DNA from: Larus michahellis | Taxonomy: Eukaryota > Chordata > Aves > Charadriiformes > Laridae | NCBI RefSeq assembly: GCF_964199755.1 | Contig: NC_133910.1 | Coordinates: 7,524,501-7,588,500, forward strand | Reading direction: 5' to 3' | DNA length: 64,000 nt | Part shown: piece by piece, positions 12,501 through 22,600 of the stretch | How positions within the stretch are numbered: position 1 is the first letter of the stretch | Layout: the number at the start of each line of letters is the position of its first letter | The notes under the pieces: model-generated | Told to the model about the DNA's origin: nothing | Databases searched by the model: none | What the model saw: the letters and a program-made list of their open reading frames with translations, nothing else | Made by a program: the position numbers and the translations under genes

Positions 12501-14748
12501 TGTGTGTAGTGACTACTCTGTAAAGTAACTACTTACTGTAATTTTTAGATTGAGCTCCAGGGGGAGAAAATGGAGATGACAAGAGAGAGGTATCAGTCTG
12601 CCCAGGAGGAGAAAAAGCAGCTCACCTTGAAGGTGGAGGAGCTGGAAAGGTTAGAAATATTAGGCTGTCTTGCTCTCTTAACCTTCCATTTCCATCCTCT
12701 TCCCATTGTTTTTTCAGGGGATTGAAACAGCTTCAGTCTTGTTTCCAGTCTCCCATGTGCCTCCAGGATTCTGTGCATTTGCTGATCTGTAATCACCATC
12801 TGTCCACTGGAGAGAGAGTTACAGTTTTTTGCTGCACCTTTTATGAATGTTGTTAGAAAGGATGATGACTTACACAGCAGATAAGCCAGCTCCTGGTCCA
12901 ATCTAGCCTGACAATTTTGAAGTTGCTGAATATTACAGTGTTTTTACCCGTGTTTATAAACTCCTTTTAGTGACAATGTCTGGGAAAATGCGGGTTTGTG
13001 AATACTCTGTGTGTCCTTCAGTCTTTGAAATTTTGATTTGAGAAATGGAGAAGTGTTTCTTGGGGCTCTCGCCTTTCAAGGGGGAATAGAATTTGTTCCC
13101 AGACTAGTCAGGACCTGATGGTTTCAGGTTTCCTTCCCGTATTGTCTTAACCTAGAAAACTAGAGACAACGAGCGCCCAGAACATAGAATTCCTTCAGGT
13201 TATAGCAAAACGTGAGGAGTCGATCCACCAGTGTCAGCTGCGGTTAGAGGAGAAGACCCGTGAATGTAGCTCCTTGGCACGTCAGCTGGAGATGGCCATT
13301 GAGGATGCCAAAAGACAAGTAAGTAATTTCTTGTGTTTGTGAATTTTCCCAAAACTACCCAGACTGTAAAAGGGAAACAGCAAGGATGCTGGAAATACCT
13401 CCTCAGCCTATGACCAAATTCAGGAAAATCATCATGTTCGGTGAAATACAAATAAGAAAATGTGCTGGTACCGTTTGTCAGCACTTAAACCATTGAAAAA
13501 CTGAACCCCATGCTCCAGTTTGCAACAGAAGAGAGGAAAGCACAAGATTGAACTGTTGCTTATGTATGAGAATGTGTCCAATTAAACTTTACAGGGCTTC
13601 TGAGGGCAGTGGGGTAGGGAAAATCATTCTTTCATAGATGTCCTTTAACAAAGTTGTTCTGTTCTGACATGTAGGTGGAACAAACTCGAGAACGAGCAGC
13701 ATCTAGAGAGAGGGTAGCCCAGTCCAAGATGTTGGATTTGGAGACCCAGCTGAGTAGGAATAAAACGGAGCTGAACCAATTGCGCCGGAGCAAAGACGAT
13801 GTGAGTGACTTCCAAGGGACGCTCTTGCTGTGCTGGTGGTGTCCTGGTAGCAACTGGAGTTGATAGACCAAGGTCCTATGGATTGCTGCAGAAGTCACAC
13901 AGAGCTGCGTCTGAATGTGACATTCTGTTACGTGTGTCCATAACAGATGTGTGATGTGACATGTCTGTTATGTCACTAATTCAGGAATGCAGACTCTCTT
14001 TTGCTTGTTACTTATAGTAACGATCTGAATGAACTTGCTCTAAACTTAGGTGTGCATAAGAAAAGAATCAGACCTTTCTTACATTCACATGAGATTCGCA
14101 CTGGATATCACGGACAAATTTCAACTTCATTTATCGGGCTTCGTTATCTGAGAGAGAATGTAGTTTCTCTTCCAGAGGAAAGGATTTCTTCTAGAAGAAA
14201 GAAGTGGAGTCTTTCGTAATGTCCTGTTTGCTGTACTTGTTTACTTGAGTTTTACTTGGAATTGGGTTGTCACGTGGATCAGGTCAAGCTGCTTTTCAGA
14301 AAAGAAAGTGTTTAATTCCCCGTAACTACAGCTAATCAGTTTTAAAAGCCCAGCTGATTAGCTGCGTTGTCTCTTGTTTTTATCAGTGGGTTGCTGAATG
14401 GAGTTGGAAATGAGCAGAACAAATCATAAATATCACAGCACCATCTAGGGTAATGTCATCTGCTGCTGTGCTAATTCCTGCTGTCCTCAGCACTTCTTGG
14501 GAGCAGCTTGAGTTTAACGTGAATAGGATGAATGCTGCTGTCGTTCAGCCTGTGATTTGTGCTTCTTTATGCAGGCAGAGCGCCGGTATGAAAGCCGCCT
14601 ACAGGATTTAAAGGATCGGTTGGAGCAGTCGGAGAGCACCAACCGCAGCATGCAAAACTACGTCCAGTTCCTCAAGTCTTCCTATGCCAACGTTTTTGGA
14701 GAAAGTGCCTTGCTGGGCTCCCCCAGCCGCTCTCGTTCTTCTCCATGA
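412..14748 (+). CDS. ODF2: ODF2 gene (outer dense fiber protein 2 / cenexin), coding span
   Basis: Outer dense fibre protein 2, also called cenexin, is a coiled-coil scaffold. In sperm it is a main part of the outer dense fibres; in other cells it sits on distal and subdistal appendages of the mother centriole and is needed for primary cilia (family knowledge). Nineteen exons join without a frame break into 822 residues, near the roughly 829 of the long human form. A short His-rich and basic head (residues 1-80) is followed by almost continuous heptad coiled coil from about 115 to 790, and a Ser/Arg/Pro-rich tail. The last exons carry the C-terminal extension of the cenexin-type isoforms. Many internal exons (6-10, 13-15, 18) begin and end in phase 0, so skipping them would keep the frame. 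Introns run from 159 to 1371 bases; none holds a second gene that I recognise. The start codon opens a peptide (MKNRSSSPPLHVHV) matching one human start isoform. Other start exons may lie upstream of the window. Confidence 0.96.
1891..2016 (+). CDS. ODF2: ODF2 exon 2
   Basis: Residues 37-78, phase 0 at both ends. Basic segment KGDTVNMCRSVRVKTKAPW, close to human. Acceptor TTTGTCTAG, donor GTATGC. Confidence 0.95.
2257..2427 (+). CDS. ODF2: ODF2 exon 3
   Basis: Residues 79-135, phase 0. Contains RLSDLSTDEEDAVHCKMN and the start of the coiled coil (KKIDSLMNVVGTLKNE). Acceptor TTTTCTACCAG, donor GTGAGG. Confidence 0.96.
2587..2753 (+). CDS. ODF2: ODF2 exon 4
   Basis: Residues 136-190 plus two bases of codon 191. 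Glu/Lys-rich coiled coil. Acceptor CATCAG, donor GTAAGA. The donor was placed so that the split Val codon joins exon 5 in frame. Confidence 0.95.
3764..3893 (+). CDS. ODF2: ODF2 exon 5
   Basis: Residues 191-234. Contains QHEKECLMSKLSEAERDGAA, almost identical to human. Acceptor TCGTTACAG, strong donor GTAAGTG. Confidence 0.96.
4180..4311 (+). CDS. ODF2: ODF2 exon 6
   Basis: Residues 235-278, phase 0. Contains DINTLTRQKELLLQKLSTFE, a leucine-rich heptad segment conserved with human. Donor GTGAGC. Confidence 0.97.
5173..5247 (+). CDS. ODF2: ODF2 exon 7
   Basis: 75 bases, residues 279-303, phase 0. Contains RQGALLKRLADSEAEK. Acceptor TTCTTTTATAG, donor GTAAGC. Confidence 0.95.
5261..5290. repeat. 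CT-rich microsatellite
   Basis: Nearly pure TCTCTC run just after ODF2 exon 7, within intron 7. It could add pyrimidine-tract character but lies on the donor side. Confidence 0.7.
6219..6290 (+). CDS. ODF2: ODF2 exon 8
   Basis: 72 bases, residues 304-327, phase 0. QLQMRLQEKEEEVDG onward; less conserved than its neighbours but aligned in length with the human exon. Acceptor TTTTCCAG, donor GTAGTT. Confidence 0.93.
6868..6984 (+). CDS. ODF2: ODF2 exon 9
   Basis: Residues 328-366, phase 0. Contains LSKSMEAVKGHLQAQLRNKE. Acceptor TCTTATTTAG, donor GTATGT. Confidence 0.96.
7872..8057 (+). CDS. ODF2: ODF2 exon 10
   Basis: Longest ODF2 internal coding exon, residues 367-428, phase 0. Contains LKKAIRAQKERAERSE. 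Acceptor CTCCCTGCAG, donor GTACCT. Confidence 0.97.
8871..8980 (+). CDS. ODF2: ODF2 exon 11
   Basis: Residues 429-464 plus two bases of codon 465. Contains VSTLESWRSRYNKVVKDK. Acceptor TGTTTGACAG. The donor GTTAAA is weak, but is fixed by the frame into exon 12. Confidence 0.95.
9157..9186. repeat. GA-rich microsatellite
   Basis: GAGA-type run with AGAAAGAG variants in ODF2 intron 11. No further signal seen. Confidence 0.7.
9705..9840 (+). CDS. ODF2: ODF2 exon 12
   Basis: Residues 465-510. RVADLLEQQTTLEDKMREDR onward. Acceptor GTGTGGCAG. The donor GTCGGT is non-consensus at position +3. Confidence 0.95.
10523..10633 (+). CDS. ODF2: ODF2 exon 13
   Basis: Residues 511-547, phase 0. Contains KLNQAQMEVQQLKSSVRNYE. 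Acceptor TTCTTTTTTCAG, donor GTAGGC. Confidence 0.96.
10833..10937 (+). CDS. ODF2: ODF2 exon 14
   Basis: Residues 548-582, phase 0. Contains ENKTLKDEMNKEIE. Acceptor TATATGTCCAG, donor GTAACT. Intron 13 before it is only 199 bases. Confidence 0.96.
11513..11671 (+). CDS. ODF2: ODF2 exon 15
   Basis: Residues 583-635, phase 0. Contains LPEILKITETQLAECQDQLQ. Acceptor TTGACTGTAG, donor GTAAGG. Confidence 0.97.
12549..12649 (+). CDS. ODF2: ODF2 exon 16
   Basis: Residues 636-668 plus two bases of codon 669. Contains EEKKQLTLKVEELE. Acceptor AATTTTTAG, weak donor GTTAGA fixed by the frame into exon 17. Confidence 0.94.
13156..13318 (+). CDS. ODF2: ODF2 exon 17
   Basis: Residues 669-723. Contains NIEFLQVIAKREES and LRLEEKTRECSSLARQLE. 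Acceptor TCTTAACCTAG, consensus donor GTAAGT. Confidence 0.96.
13675..13800 (+). CDS. ODF2: ODF2 exon 18
   Basis: Residues 724-765, phase 0. Contains MLDLETQLSRNKTELNQLRR. The acceptor is GACATGTAG; the donor is GTGAGT. Confidence 0.96.
13917..13976. repeat. Imperfect direct and inverted repeat in ODF2 intron 18
   Basis: GTGACAT (13917-13923) is mirrored by ATGTCAC (13970-13976), and CATAACAGA (13939-13947) by TCTGTTATG (13964-13972). Two similar units begin at 13917 and 13956. It could fold as a hairpin; no known RNA family is recognised. Confidence 0.55.
14575..14748 (+). CDS. ODF2: ODF2 exon 19 (stop codon exon)
   Basis: Residues 766-822 and TGA at 14746-14748. Contains STNRSMQNYVQFLKSSYANV, identical to human as remembered, then a shorter Ser/Arg/Pro tail than in human. 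Acceptor TTTATGCAG. Confidence 0.97.
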   Translation, partial: AERRYESRLQDLKDRLEQSESTNRSMQNYVQFLKSSYANVFGESALLGSPSRSRSSP

Positions 14749-15742
14749 GGACAATGCTCTCCCTGCACCTCTGCTTCGAAGCACAAAAGGAGCCCTATTT
14801 TAAAGCCATATGGTGTTTAGAAAATAAGTTGGCATTTCAGGGTCACTATTAGAAGTTTTCCTCTTTTTCTTGCAGCATGAGACAATAACATGATGGTGGC
14901 ATATGTGCTAAGTGTAGGGTATCAGCAATACCAGTTTGGTGTTGGAGGTTGGCGTTACACCATAAACTGTGCCCCGAAACCGGATGGTTTTGCATATGAT
15001 GGAAAAGGTCCATTTCATCCTGTACAGTTCCCAATGGTTTCTGCTCTTAACACCTGTCAGCAGTTTGTTGAGCATGTTAATGTTTATAGGAGCTCTTTTT
15101 CTTTTCATGCTTCTTTTTTCATTCTCTTTCTGTGTCGGGGAGATCATGTGGAGTTTTTTGTTTATGGGGTTTTTTTTATATTTTTTTTAAAGTATTGAAC
15201 GTTGTATTGATACATCGGATGATAGAATGGTGGGAGAGGGTCCACCCACCAGATGTGTGAAGCTGAAAATAACTTAAGTGCCTGGGATCTAGACTTAGAA
15301 GAGATTATCTCCTGATCAACCACAGTGTTCGTAAACATTTTTATACCAGAAATTATGATTTTGGGGTTTTGTTTTTTTTTTTTCACTTGATTCTTGTATA
15401 CTCTCTGATCCTTACCTTTTTTTCTGAATGTGATGCTAATCTTGCTTTACTCCTCTCACCCTGCTTTCCGGATCCTGAGTATCCCCAGGACTGAGCCAAA
15501 AACATCTGAATTCAAAGGAAAGATTGCAGTTTAACCTCAGTGGCGCTTCACTTGGGCTCTTGCTGTGTATGCCATGCAGTTCAGAGTGTGCATGAAATAC
15601 TGACTTGCTCTTAAGCCAGTTAAAGAGCAGCTCTGGATACTCAACTTCTTCATCAAACCAGCCTGCACCTTCTCCTGGAAAATCAGGTCCTCATTGTGCT
15701 GCGTCCCTGTTCTTTCCAGTAAATGGTTCTTATGGGGGCAAA

Positions 15743-15748
15743 AATAAA
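15743..15748 (+). promoter_or_regulatory. ODF2: ODF2 proximal poly(A) signal
   Basis: AATAAA followed within 30 bases by a T-rich stretch. Probable proximal cleavage site. Confidence 0.6.
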
Positions 15749-15902
15749 CAGTTTTTATCTCTTTTGTATCCTATTTATGTGCGATGTGGTCATTAGGCAG
15801 TATTTGTCATAAAGGTTTTCTAAGTTCATTGTTTTTTGAGAGTTCTGTAACTGCGTGTGTGTGTTTAACACTTTAAAAATCCTAAAGGTGCTATGGTAAA
15901 AT

Positions 15903-15908
15903 AATAAA
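15903..15908 (+). promoter_or_regulatory. ODF2: ODF2 distal poly(A) signal
   Basis: AATAAA followed by a GT-rich downstream element at about 15920-15965. Probably the main end of ODF2. The LTR-like fragment begins only about 50 bases further on and supplies part of the GT-rich DNA. Confidence 0.7.
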
Positions 15909-15954
15909 CTGCATTTTAAGTGGTTGTGTTGGGGATTTCCTCTTCTGTGTGCTG

Positions 15955-16140
15955 TGTTGTGGTTTAACCCTAACTGGCAACGGGACCCTGCAGCAGTGCA
16001 CTCCTAAGGGGCAAGGGGAGGAGAATTGGGGGGAAAAAAGAGACCTCGTGGGTTGAGATAAAGACTGTTTAATAGAACAGTGATGGAAGAGAAAACAATA
16101 GTAGTAATGGTAAAAGAACACACAAAAGGAGTGATGTGAT
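15955..16140. mobile_element. LTR-like fragment of an old avian endogenous retrovirus
   Basis: Begins TGTTGTGGTTTAACCC and contains GGGTTGAGATAAAGACTG followed by TTTAATAGAACAG, then a purine-rich tail with AACAATAGTAGTAATGG. This string of motifs is one I associate with solo LTR-type repeats that are common in many birds. It is a decayed fragment with no coding sequence, and the right edge is vague. The family name and orientation cannot be given without a repeat library. Confidence 0.6.
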
Positions 16141-16269
16141 ACATATGGATGGTGGCCTCTCCCTGCCCCTGCGAACCGGGATAAATGCTGCAGCGCTCCC
16201 TCCCTCCCGGGGTTCCTCCGCGAGAATACACAAAATAAGGGAAAAAGCAACGAAACTGCCGGTGTTTCA

Positions 16270-16680
16270 CAGCCCTGCTCGTTTCCCCACCGCAGCCGCC
16301 CCGGGAGCCAGCCGTGGCGGGACTCGAACCGGAGCCCAGGTGCTCAGCGGGGCCCCGCCCGCCCGGCCGGGGGCAGCCACCGCCCTTATTGAGCGCTCGG
16401 CCCAGGGCGGGAAGGAGCCGCCGGCGCCTCGGAAGCGGAAGTGCAGGGACGGGTCAGCCCGGTGCCGAGCGCGGCGGAGCGGGCGTCGCCATGCAGCCGC
16501 GGGAGCTGCGCTGGGAGACTCTGGCGGCTCTGCGCACCTCCAGCAAGGGCCGGCTGAGCTACTGCCGACACTGGCTCCGGGATGAGGTGAGAGCTCGCTC
16601 CCGGCGGGCGGTGGGGGGACGTCCGGGCCGCGGCGGTTCCCGCCTTACTCCTCACAGGGGTTCTGTGCGCGCATGAGGGG
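16270..16680 (+). promoter_or_regulatory. GLE1: GLE1 CpG-rich promoter
   Basis: GC- and CpG-dense block around the GLE1 start codon, with no TATA box. CGGAAGCGGAAGTG at 16430-16443 holds two ETS/GABP-type GGAA cores, typical of TATA-less housekeeping promoters. Transcription probably starts near 16440-16480 (inference). Confidence 0.75.
16491..16586 (+). CDS. GLE1: GLE1 exon 1
   Basis: Residues 1-32, ends in phase 0. [20 protein letters not shown] onward, parallel to the human start. Donor GTGAGA. Confidence 0.96.
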
Positions 16681-19600
16681 GGAAAGCGTGACTCGTCCCT
16701 CCAGCGGTGATACATCGGCTCCTTGTCTCGTTAACAGTCAGGGCTTGAAATGCATAAATCGTCCTTGTGGTAGCTCTATTGCTCGCTCCTCTTCGCCTGT
16801 CACCGGCTGGGCTCCTCCGCTCCCCTGCCAGCGGGCCGGGCCCTGGCCCCTCCGTACTGACTGATGAGTGCGGGGCTTGGGGAGGAGGAGGAGTGACAGT
16901 AGAAGGATGAAGCGTGGCAGCCCTTCAGGAGTAGGGGAGGCTGGAAAAAGTGTTGAAAAGACAGACGAAACGGGTAAACGTGGTACTGAGCTGCAGTTGT
17001 AAAGCATGTGCTGACCTGTGCAAATGTTTTCAACGTGTATTGATGTTTCATTGATTTCTTGATATGTTTCGCGTTCACAGAAAATGTTTTCTCTCCAGGA
17101 TATCTTGGAAGGATGCATGTCTCCTCTTGTGCTGTCCCCTTATTCCGGCTGGGTCCTAGACAGAGTGGTTGGGCAGTCAGCCCCTGAAACCGCACCCTCC
17201 AGAAGTTCAACGCCTAAAGAATCCCCTCTTCTCACAAACCAGTCACCTTCTCTGGAGAAGATCACGTCTGCTAGCTGCCAGGGCTCTTCACCGCTTTTGT
17301 CTACAGAGCCAAGCGAAACCAAGGTAGCTCTCTGATTATAATCCTTGTGTGAGCAGCTGTGAGAAAAAAGTATGCTAACTTGCTGCCATAAATTGTCTGA
17401 TAAAGGTTGGTTTGTGCTCTGTTCATTTGCAGGGAAAAACATGCTTAGTTTCCACTTTTTAGGATAAGTGGGTAATGATAAAATTGGTATTAACAAGATT
17501 TTCATAGAATAATGTTTCCTAGTAGGCCAAAAGCAAACTCCCGTCTTCACCATAATTAATGAAAATTTAGTTGGAGCCATATGATTATATGGATTAGCTG
17601 CATGGGATTCATCCATGTGGAGGGAAGGTCACAGAGTAGGATCAGGCCTGTTGGTAAGAGTCTGAGTACCCCCTTGGGTTCTCTGGAGTCTTTGAGTGAC
17701 GTAGACGTGCCACGGCTCTCTTCTACAAGGCAAAAAGGCAGGAATCTGGGCAATGAGCAGTTGAGTTGTGCAGGTAATGAAGTTGATGAAGCACCTGAAA
17801 AGAAAACAAATGTCTGTTGCTATGCATTAAATCATGACTTCACCACTTAACAATGATACAGAGCAGCAAAGTTTTGCATCATCTTGGTCCTGTTTAGACT
17901 TAAGAAATATATTGTGAGGAAAACATCTTAATGAAGCTGCAAGATCTGATAAAAGTTGTAAGAGAGACTCCGAAGACTCCTCCTGAAGAATGATTCAAAG
18001 TATAAACCTGTTTCGACTTCTTCCAGTGTAACATCTTCACTGTTAAGTGTTAAGATAATGTGGGTATTCTGTCCAGCCTTTCTAGGTGACAGTTAGCCTT
18101 CTTGAATGTCCTGTAGGCTCTTGGTATCTCTGCTCCTAATTTTAGTAATTGGGAGAAGTAATTATCCCAACCTTATAGAGGTGCTGGAGGATACTCAAAA
18201 TGGTGAGGCTATGCTACTGGGGTACATAACTACTCTAAAAACTTGTGTGTTTGTTGACTCCTTTTTCTGTTTTTCTACAAATAATGTGCAGTTTAGGAGA
18301 CTTGATTTACCTGGTTTCGTCCATGAGTTGCTGATACTGTATTCAGTCACTGATTTTGCTTATATGCTGACCACGCAGGGAAATGAAGATCTTAGTCTGC
18401 TGGAAAGGGATCGGGAAGTCTTTTCAGCAGTTCTGCCATCTAAAGTTACAGAAGTTGAAGGCTGCATTCGGATGTACGAAGAGATGCACAGGTTGAAAGG
18501 AAAGGTAAAAAACAAAAGAAGTTGAGGGTGTATGTGAATCGGAGGAGAGCTACATAACCAGATGTAGCAATGCTCTGGTAAAAGTAGCAGGACAGTAAGT
18601 TATCCTAAATGTTGTCCCACTTTGGGCAACTGAGTTTGTATTTTCTTCTGTCCAAATTCTGGTGACTGATATATTGTGGTGCTTCTGGCACCTCTGCAAT
18701 CTGCAGGAGGGGCTGAGGCAACGGCAGGAGCAGCAAGAGCAGATGGTGAGGGCAGTGTATGACCTGGCAAGTGAACAACTGAAGCGCTTTGATGAACTGA
18801 AAGAGTTAAAGCAACATCAGGAATTCCAAGATTTGCAAGAAGTAATGGAGAAGAGGTGAGATTAGCTCTAGTATCCTTAAAATATTATAGCATTTAATCA
18901 ATGGGAAGATTAATTCATATGCCTGACAATTCTATGCTAGTCACTTGTGCTTGAAAATCTCACCTGCTGCTTTTCTTACATTATCTGTCCTGTTAGTGTT
19001 TGTCTTTCGGAGTAGATCTCTGGCTACTGTTGATGTTTCAATTGTTAGAAAAACACCCTATTTGTGACAGTTAAAGCTCCTTTATCTTGGCTTATTTTAA
19101 AAGGAAATTCCTGTGTGTGTGTTTGTATTCTGTCTTGTGCATGTCTTGAATACAATTTTTCTGTCTTTATGTCTGTTGTAGCTCAAAGGAGGCTCAGGGG
19201 CAGCAAGAGAAGTTGAAGGAAGAACACCGACACAGAGCAAAGGTCTGAGACTTGTCATGGTCTTTTATGAAAGATAACTCTTACTACTCGGTGGGAAACT
19301 GGAAAGACCGATTGATTTATTTGTATTTACATGGCACCCCTGGAGTGAAAATCTATTTTCTGGTGCTGTTCTAGACACCTGCTGCATTGCTGTGGAAACA
19401 CAGTAAAATCACATGTGTTGTAGGAACAGGAAGGACCTGGAAAGCTGGAGTTATTTAAGTATTTTGTGTCTTTTTCTCTTCAGGTATTAAACCTAAAACT
19501 GCGTGAGGCAGAGCAGCAGAGGCAGCGTCAGGAAGAGCTGGAGCGTTTGCGTAAGGAAGAGGGCCAGGAAAGATTGCGTCGCCTTTATTCCATCCAGGAG

Positions 19601-22600
19601 GAAGTGCTGCAGCTTAACCAGCAGATTGATCCCAATTATAGACAAAAAGACTTGCCAAGAATTGATCTTTCTGCATACAGTAATCGTGGCAACCAGATCT
19701 GTGGGCTGGTGTCAGGACTCATCCGCACCACGAGTGAGGTGGGGGCTCTGAGGTTGTTCTTGACTTTGGCTGTCATTCCTTCATAAAGCTTCCTGTAGTT
19801 GTCTTTAAAGGCAGCTTGTCATGAGGCCGTTAAATAAGATGTCACAGAAATGTTTTTAGATACTCGTCCTATAAAGCATCTCATTTAAAAGGAGAATTCT
19901 TTTCTATGGCACTTTAGCTTTCTCTTGAAAATGGCTTATAAAAATGCATGAGGATTTCTACAGGATAAGGATTCAATATGAAAATACTGTAAACTCTTGA
20001 TGCTTTAAAGTTCCTTTTTGAGACAACTGTGGAAGCAGAGTGGTTCATAAATTGTTTAATACTAAACACATTCTCCTATACTTGTAAGCCTTTATACAGT
20101 AACTGTGTTTCCTTGAAATTTTTTTTTCTCTATGTAAAGGTGGATACAAACCTTGAAAAACTGAAAAAACACTATAATCAGGCTAATTTTCTGTTCTAGC
20201 TTGCCACAGCGGCTTTCTGCAGAGGAAATTGTCTAGGCTTTGCGTTGGGGTTCCCTTACGCTTGTCAAAGTACGTTATTAATTTTTGTTGTCCAAGATCT
20301 TGTGAGATCTAGTCGTGGACTAACATTATTTACAAATGTTATGACCAATGTTAATGTTCAAAGAAAGGGTAAAAAGATATTTTCACAAAAGAGGATAAAA
20401 CGTGTAGTTGGCTCCCAGATTATCTGAAGGCTAATGCTTCAAAGGCTCCTTGCTCTTGCCATTGGTCCACAGATAGTGGAACAAAAGATTGATGCTATAT
20501 TACTCCCTCTGTTTCTTGACAGAGAGGTTTCCCTACTCAAGTAGATGTGGCCAATACTGAACGAGCACTGCAGGAGATGCGAGGGTTGATATCCAGCATG
20601 CAGCAAGAAATCGCTGCGGCTGTGGAAGAAAAAAGGAGGAGAGATGAAGAGGAAGAGAGACAGAAGCAGAAAGAGTTATTAAAAAAAGAGCAGGTGAAGG
20701 CTCAGACTCCTGCCCCTGCACAGCAGTCGGGTGGAAGGCAGCAGAAGGAAGGTTGGTATGGCTTTTTTGGGGGCGTCTTTTTCCCCCTCCTTTCCCTTCT
20801 TACGCACTGTTTTACTGTTAGGGTGAATACTACTTTGGAATCTTATTGTTGGAATGACACACCTTCTTGTAGCCTTTACTTTTAGCACAACTAGCAAAAT
20901 GGATATAGGACGGCTGGCAGCAAACTTCTGGAATGAAACTGATGCAGCATAAATTGACTGTATTAACTGGAGCAAAACCTGCTCCTCTATCTTGGGGAAA
21001 AAAGCACTCATGCAGTTGTTAGTGCCTTGTGATTTTTATTTTTTTTTTAATTCTTAGGGTTTTCTAGAGTTTTAGGTCTGTCTTAGTCTTCTGCTATTAT
21101 TTTTTTAATATCAGGACTTCAAGTTAAGGCAGAAGAAAGTACCATGCAGTGGTACCAGCAGCTTCAAGATGCTGCTGAGCAGTGCATTGCTTCTTTCAGT
21201 GAAATCAGCAACTGCAAAGACAACAATGAGGTATGAACAAATGATTAATACTGCTGAAGAGTGATTTCTGGAATCTGAAATCAAGAATCAACTGTCTTGA
21301 TTTCTAGGGGCAATGGAACAGCTTTCATTTAAAAAAAATAAAAACCTTTACAGACAAGGAGACTACCGTGACAGTTTGCATGAGTAGACTGTTAATAGAG
21401 GCTGCTAAGTTAGAATTGTTTTTATTTACAGTTGTTTGTTTGTTCTGCAGGTTAAGAAGATAAAAACAGACTTGCAGAAAGCAGCTACGATCCCTGTGAG
21501 CCAGATCTCTAGAATAGCAGGTCAGGAAAATGCCAAGAACCCAATCCAACTGAAATGTCTTTTGGTGTAAAGATTTTAGTAGGACACGACATATCCAGTG
21601 TTTCTCTAATTATCCCTACAGCAGAAAGCTGGTGTGCATACAGTCCAGGTCTTTGCAGCACGGTGTTTGCTATGTTTTGAAGGTCTGTTGCTTCCCTCAG
21701 AGGCATCTTGCTTCATCATGATTAAGTTTCTTTAATCAGATGTAGCAAACATGCAGTTGGAGGTGCCTTGCCCTTCAGGGTGTAGGTCGTTTTTGTGATG
21801 TCATCTGGTTAAGACTTGTCTGCTGTTTCGTAATCTTCTGTCTCCATACGTTCCTTATATATTTGCAGGCTCTCAGCTGCGAGAGATATTTGACAAGATC
21901 AATAACCTGCTGTCTGGAAAGTCTGTTCTGAGTGGAGGGCGAACTGTATCCGTGACTCAGCATCCACAGGGTCTGGATTTTGTTTATTACAAACTGGCGG
22001 AGAAATTTGTGGTGAGAAAATGTTCTCTTTATTGGGGTGGCAAAGGTAATTAGTGCTTTAAGAAGTTCTTTTGGACTCTGTCCTCTGTCTTCAACTGCTA
22101 ATAACAAAATTGCATGCATACTTGCATGTATTAATGTTCATATTGATTAAAGAAAGTGCCTTTTGGATTAAAAAAAAAAGTGAAAGAATTTAGTTTCTCT
22201 TTCCCTGCCATCCCGTATTTATTCTAGGAGGAAGAACTATTTTCAATTCCAGGCTTACATGTTATATATTCTGAACTAGCTAGGTACAGTGTTAGTGGAA
22301 AACAGGTTGATAGTTAATTTATGATCTATCACAAAACCCCATATATGCTCAAAACTTGGCAGAACTGGGGGGAGGGGAGCAAAGGCCGGAGAGGCAAACT
22401 TCTGTGTAGTTAACATCTCCCAAGAAATGAAGTGTCATTGTTTAAGTTGGCAGTATTTGTCTCTCTTCTTTATTTGCTAAATTTGGGCTGTTTGAAACTT
22501 TATTTTGTCCTTGCAGTGACAAATATATGCAAAAATTATCTCATGGAGTAAAACTGACTGATTTGTAAATGTTTGAGAACGATTGTTTGGCGTGAAAATA

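Larger units (their letters stand above)
14749..15925 (+). other. ODF2: ODF2 3' untranslated region
   Basis: Non-coding, T-rich, following the ODF2 stop. It contains AATAAA at 15743-15748 and 15903-15908. The end at about 15925 is inferred from the distal signal and the GT-rich DNA after it. Open frames of 60-100 codons here (for example 14890-15198) have no splice or family support. Confidence 0.75.

Noticed and set aside
14001-14219. 72-codon open frame in ODF2 intron 18 as an alternative last exon
   Set aside because: No convincing acceptor and no similarity to any ODF2/cenexin C-terminus that I know.
16136-16585. 149-codon open frame over the GLE1 promoter
   Set aside because: It is in another frame from GLE1 exon 1, is Arg/Ala/Gly-rich, and begins near the LTR-like fragment. 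A CpG-island artefact.
17581-17850. Ser-rich 89-codon open frame in GLE1 intron 2 as a possible extra exon
   Set aside because: No suitable acceptor and donor pair in phase. Exons 2 and 3 join in phase 0 as in human, and the count of 16 exons is already complete.
20752-20765. Alternative GLE1 exon 7 donor GTATGG a few bases downstream
   Set aside because: Joining from it to 21115 puts a stop codon in frame within a few residues.
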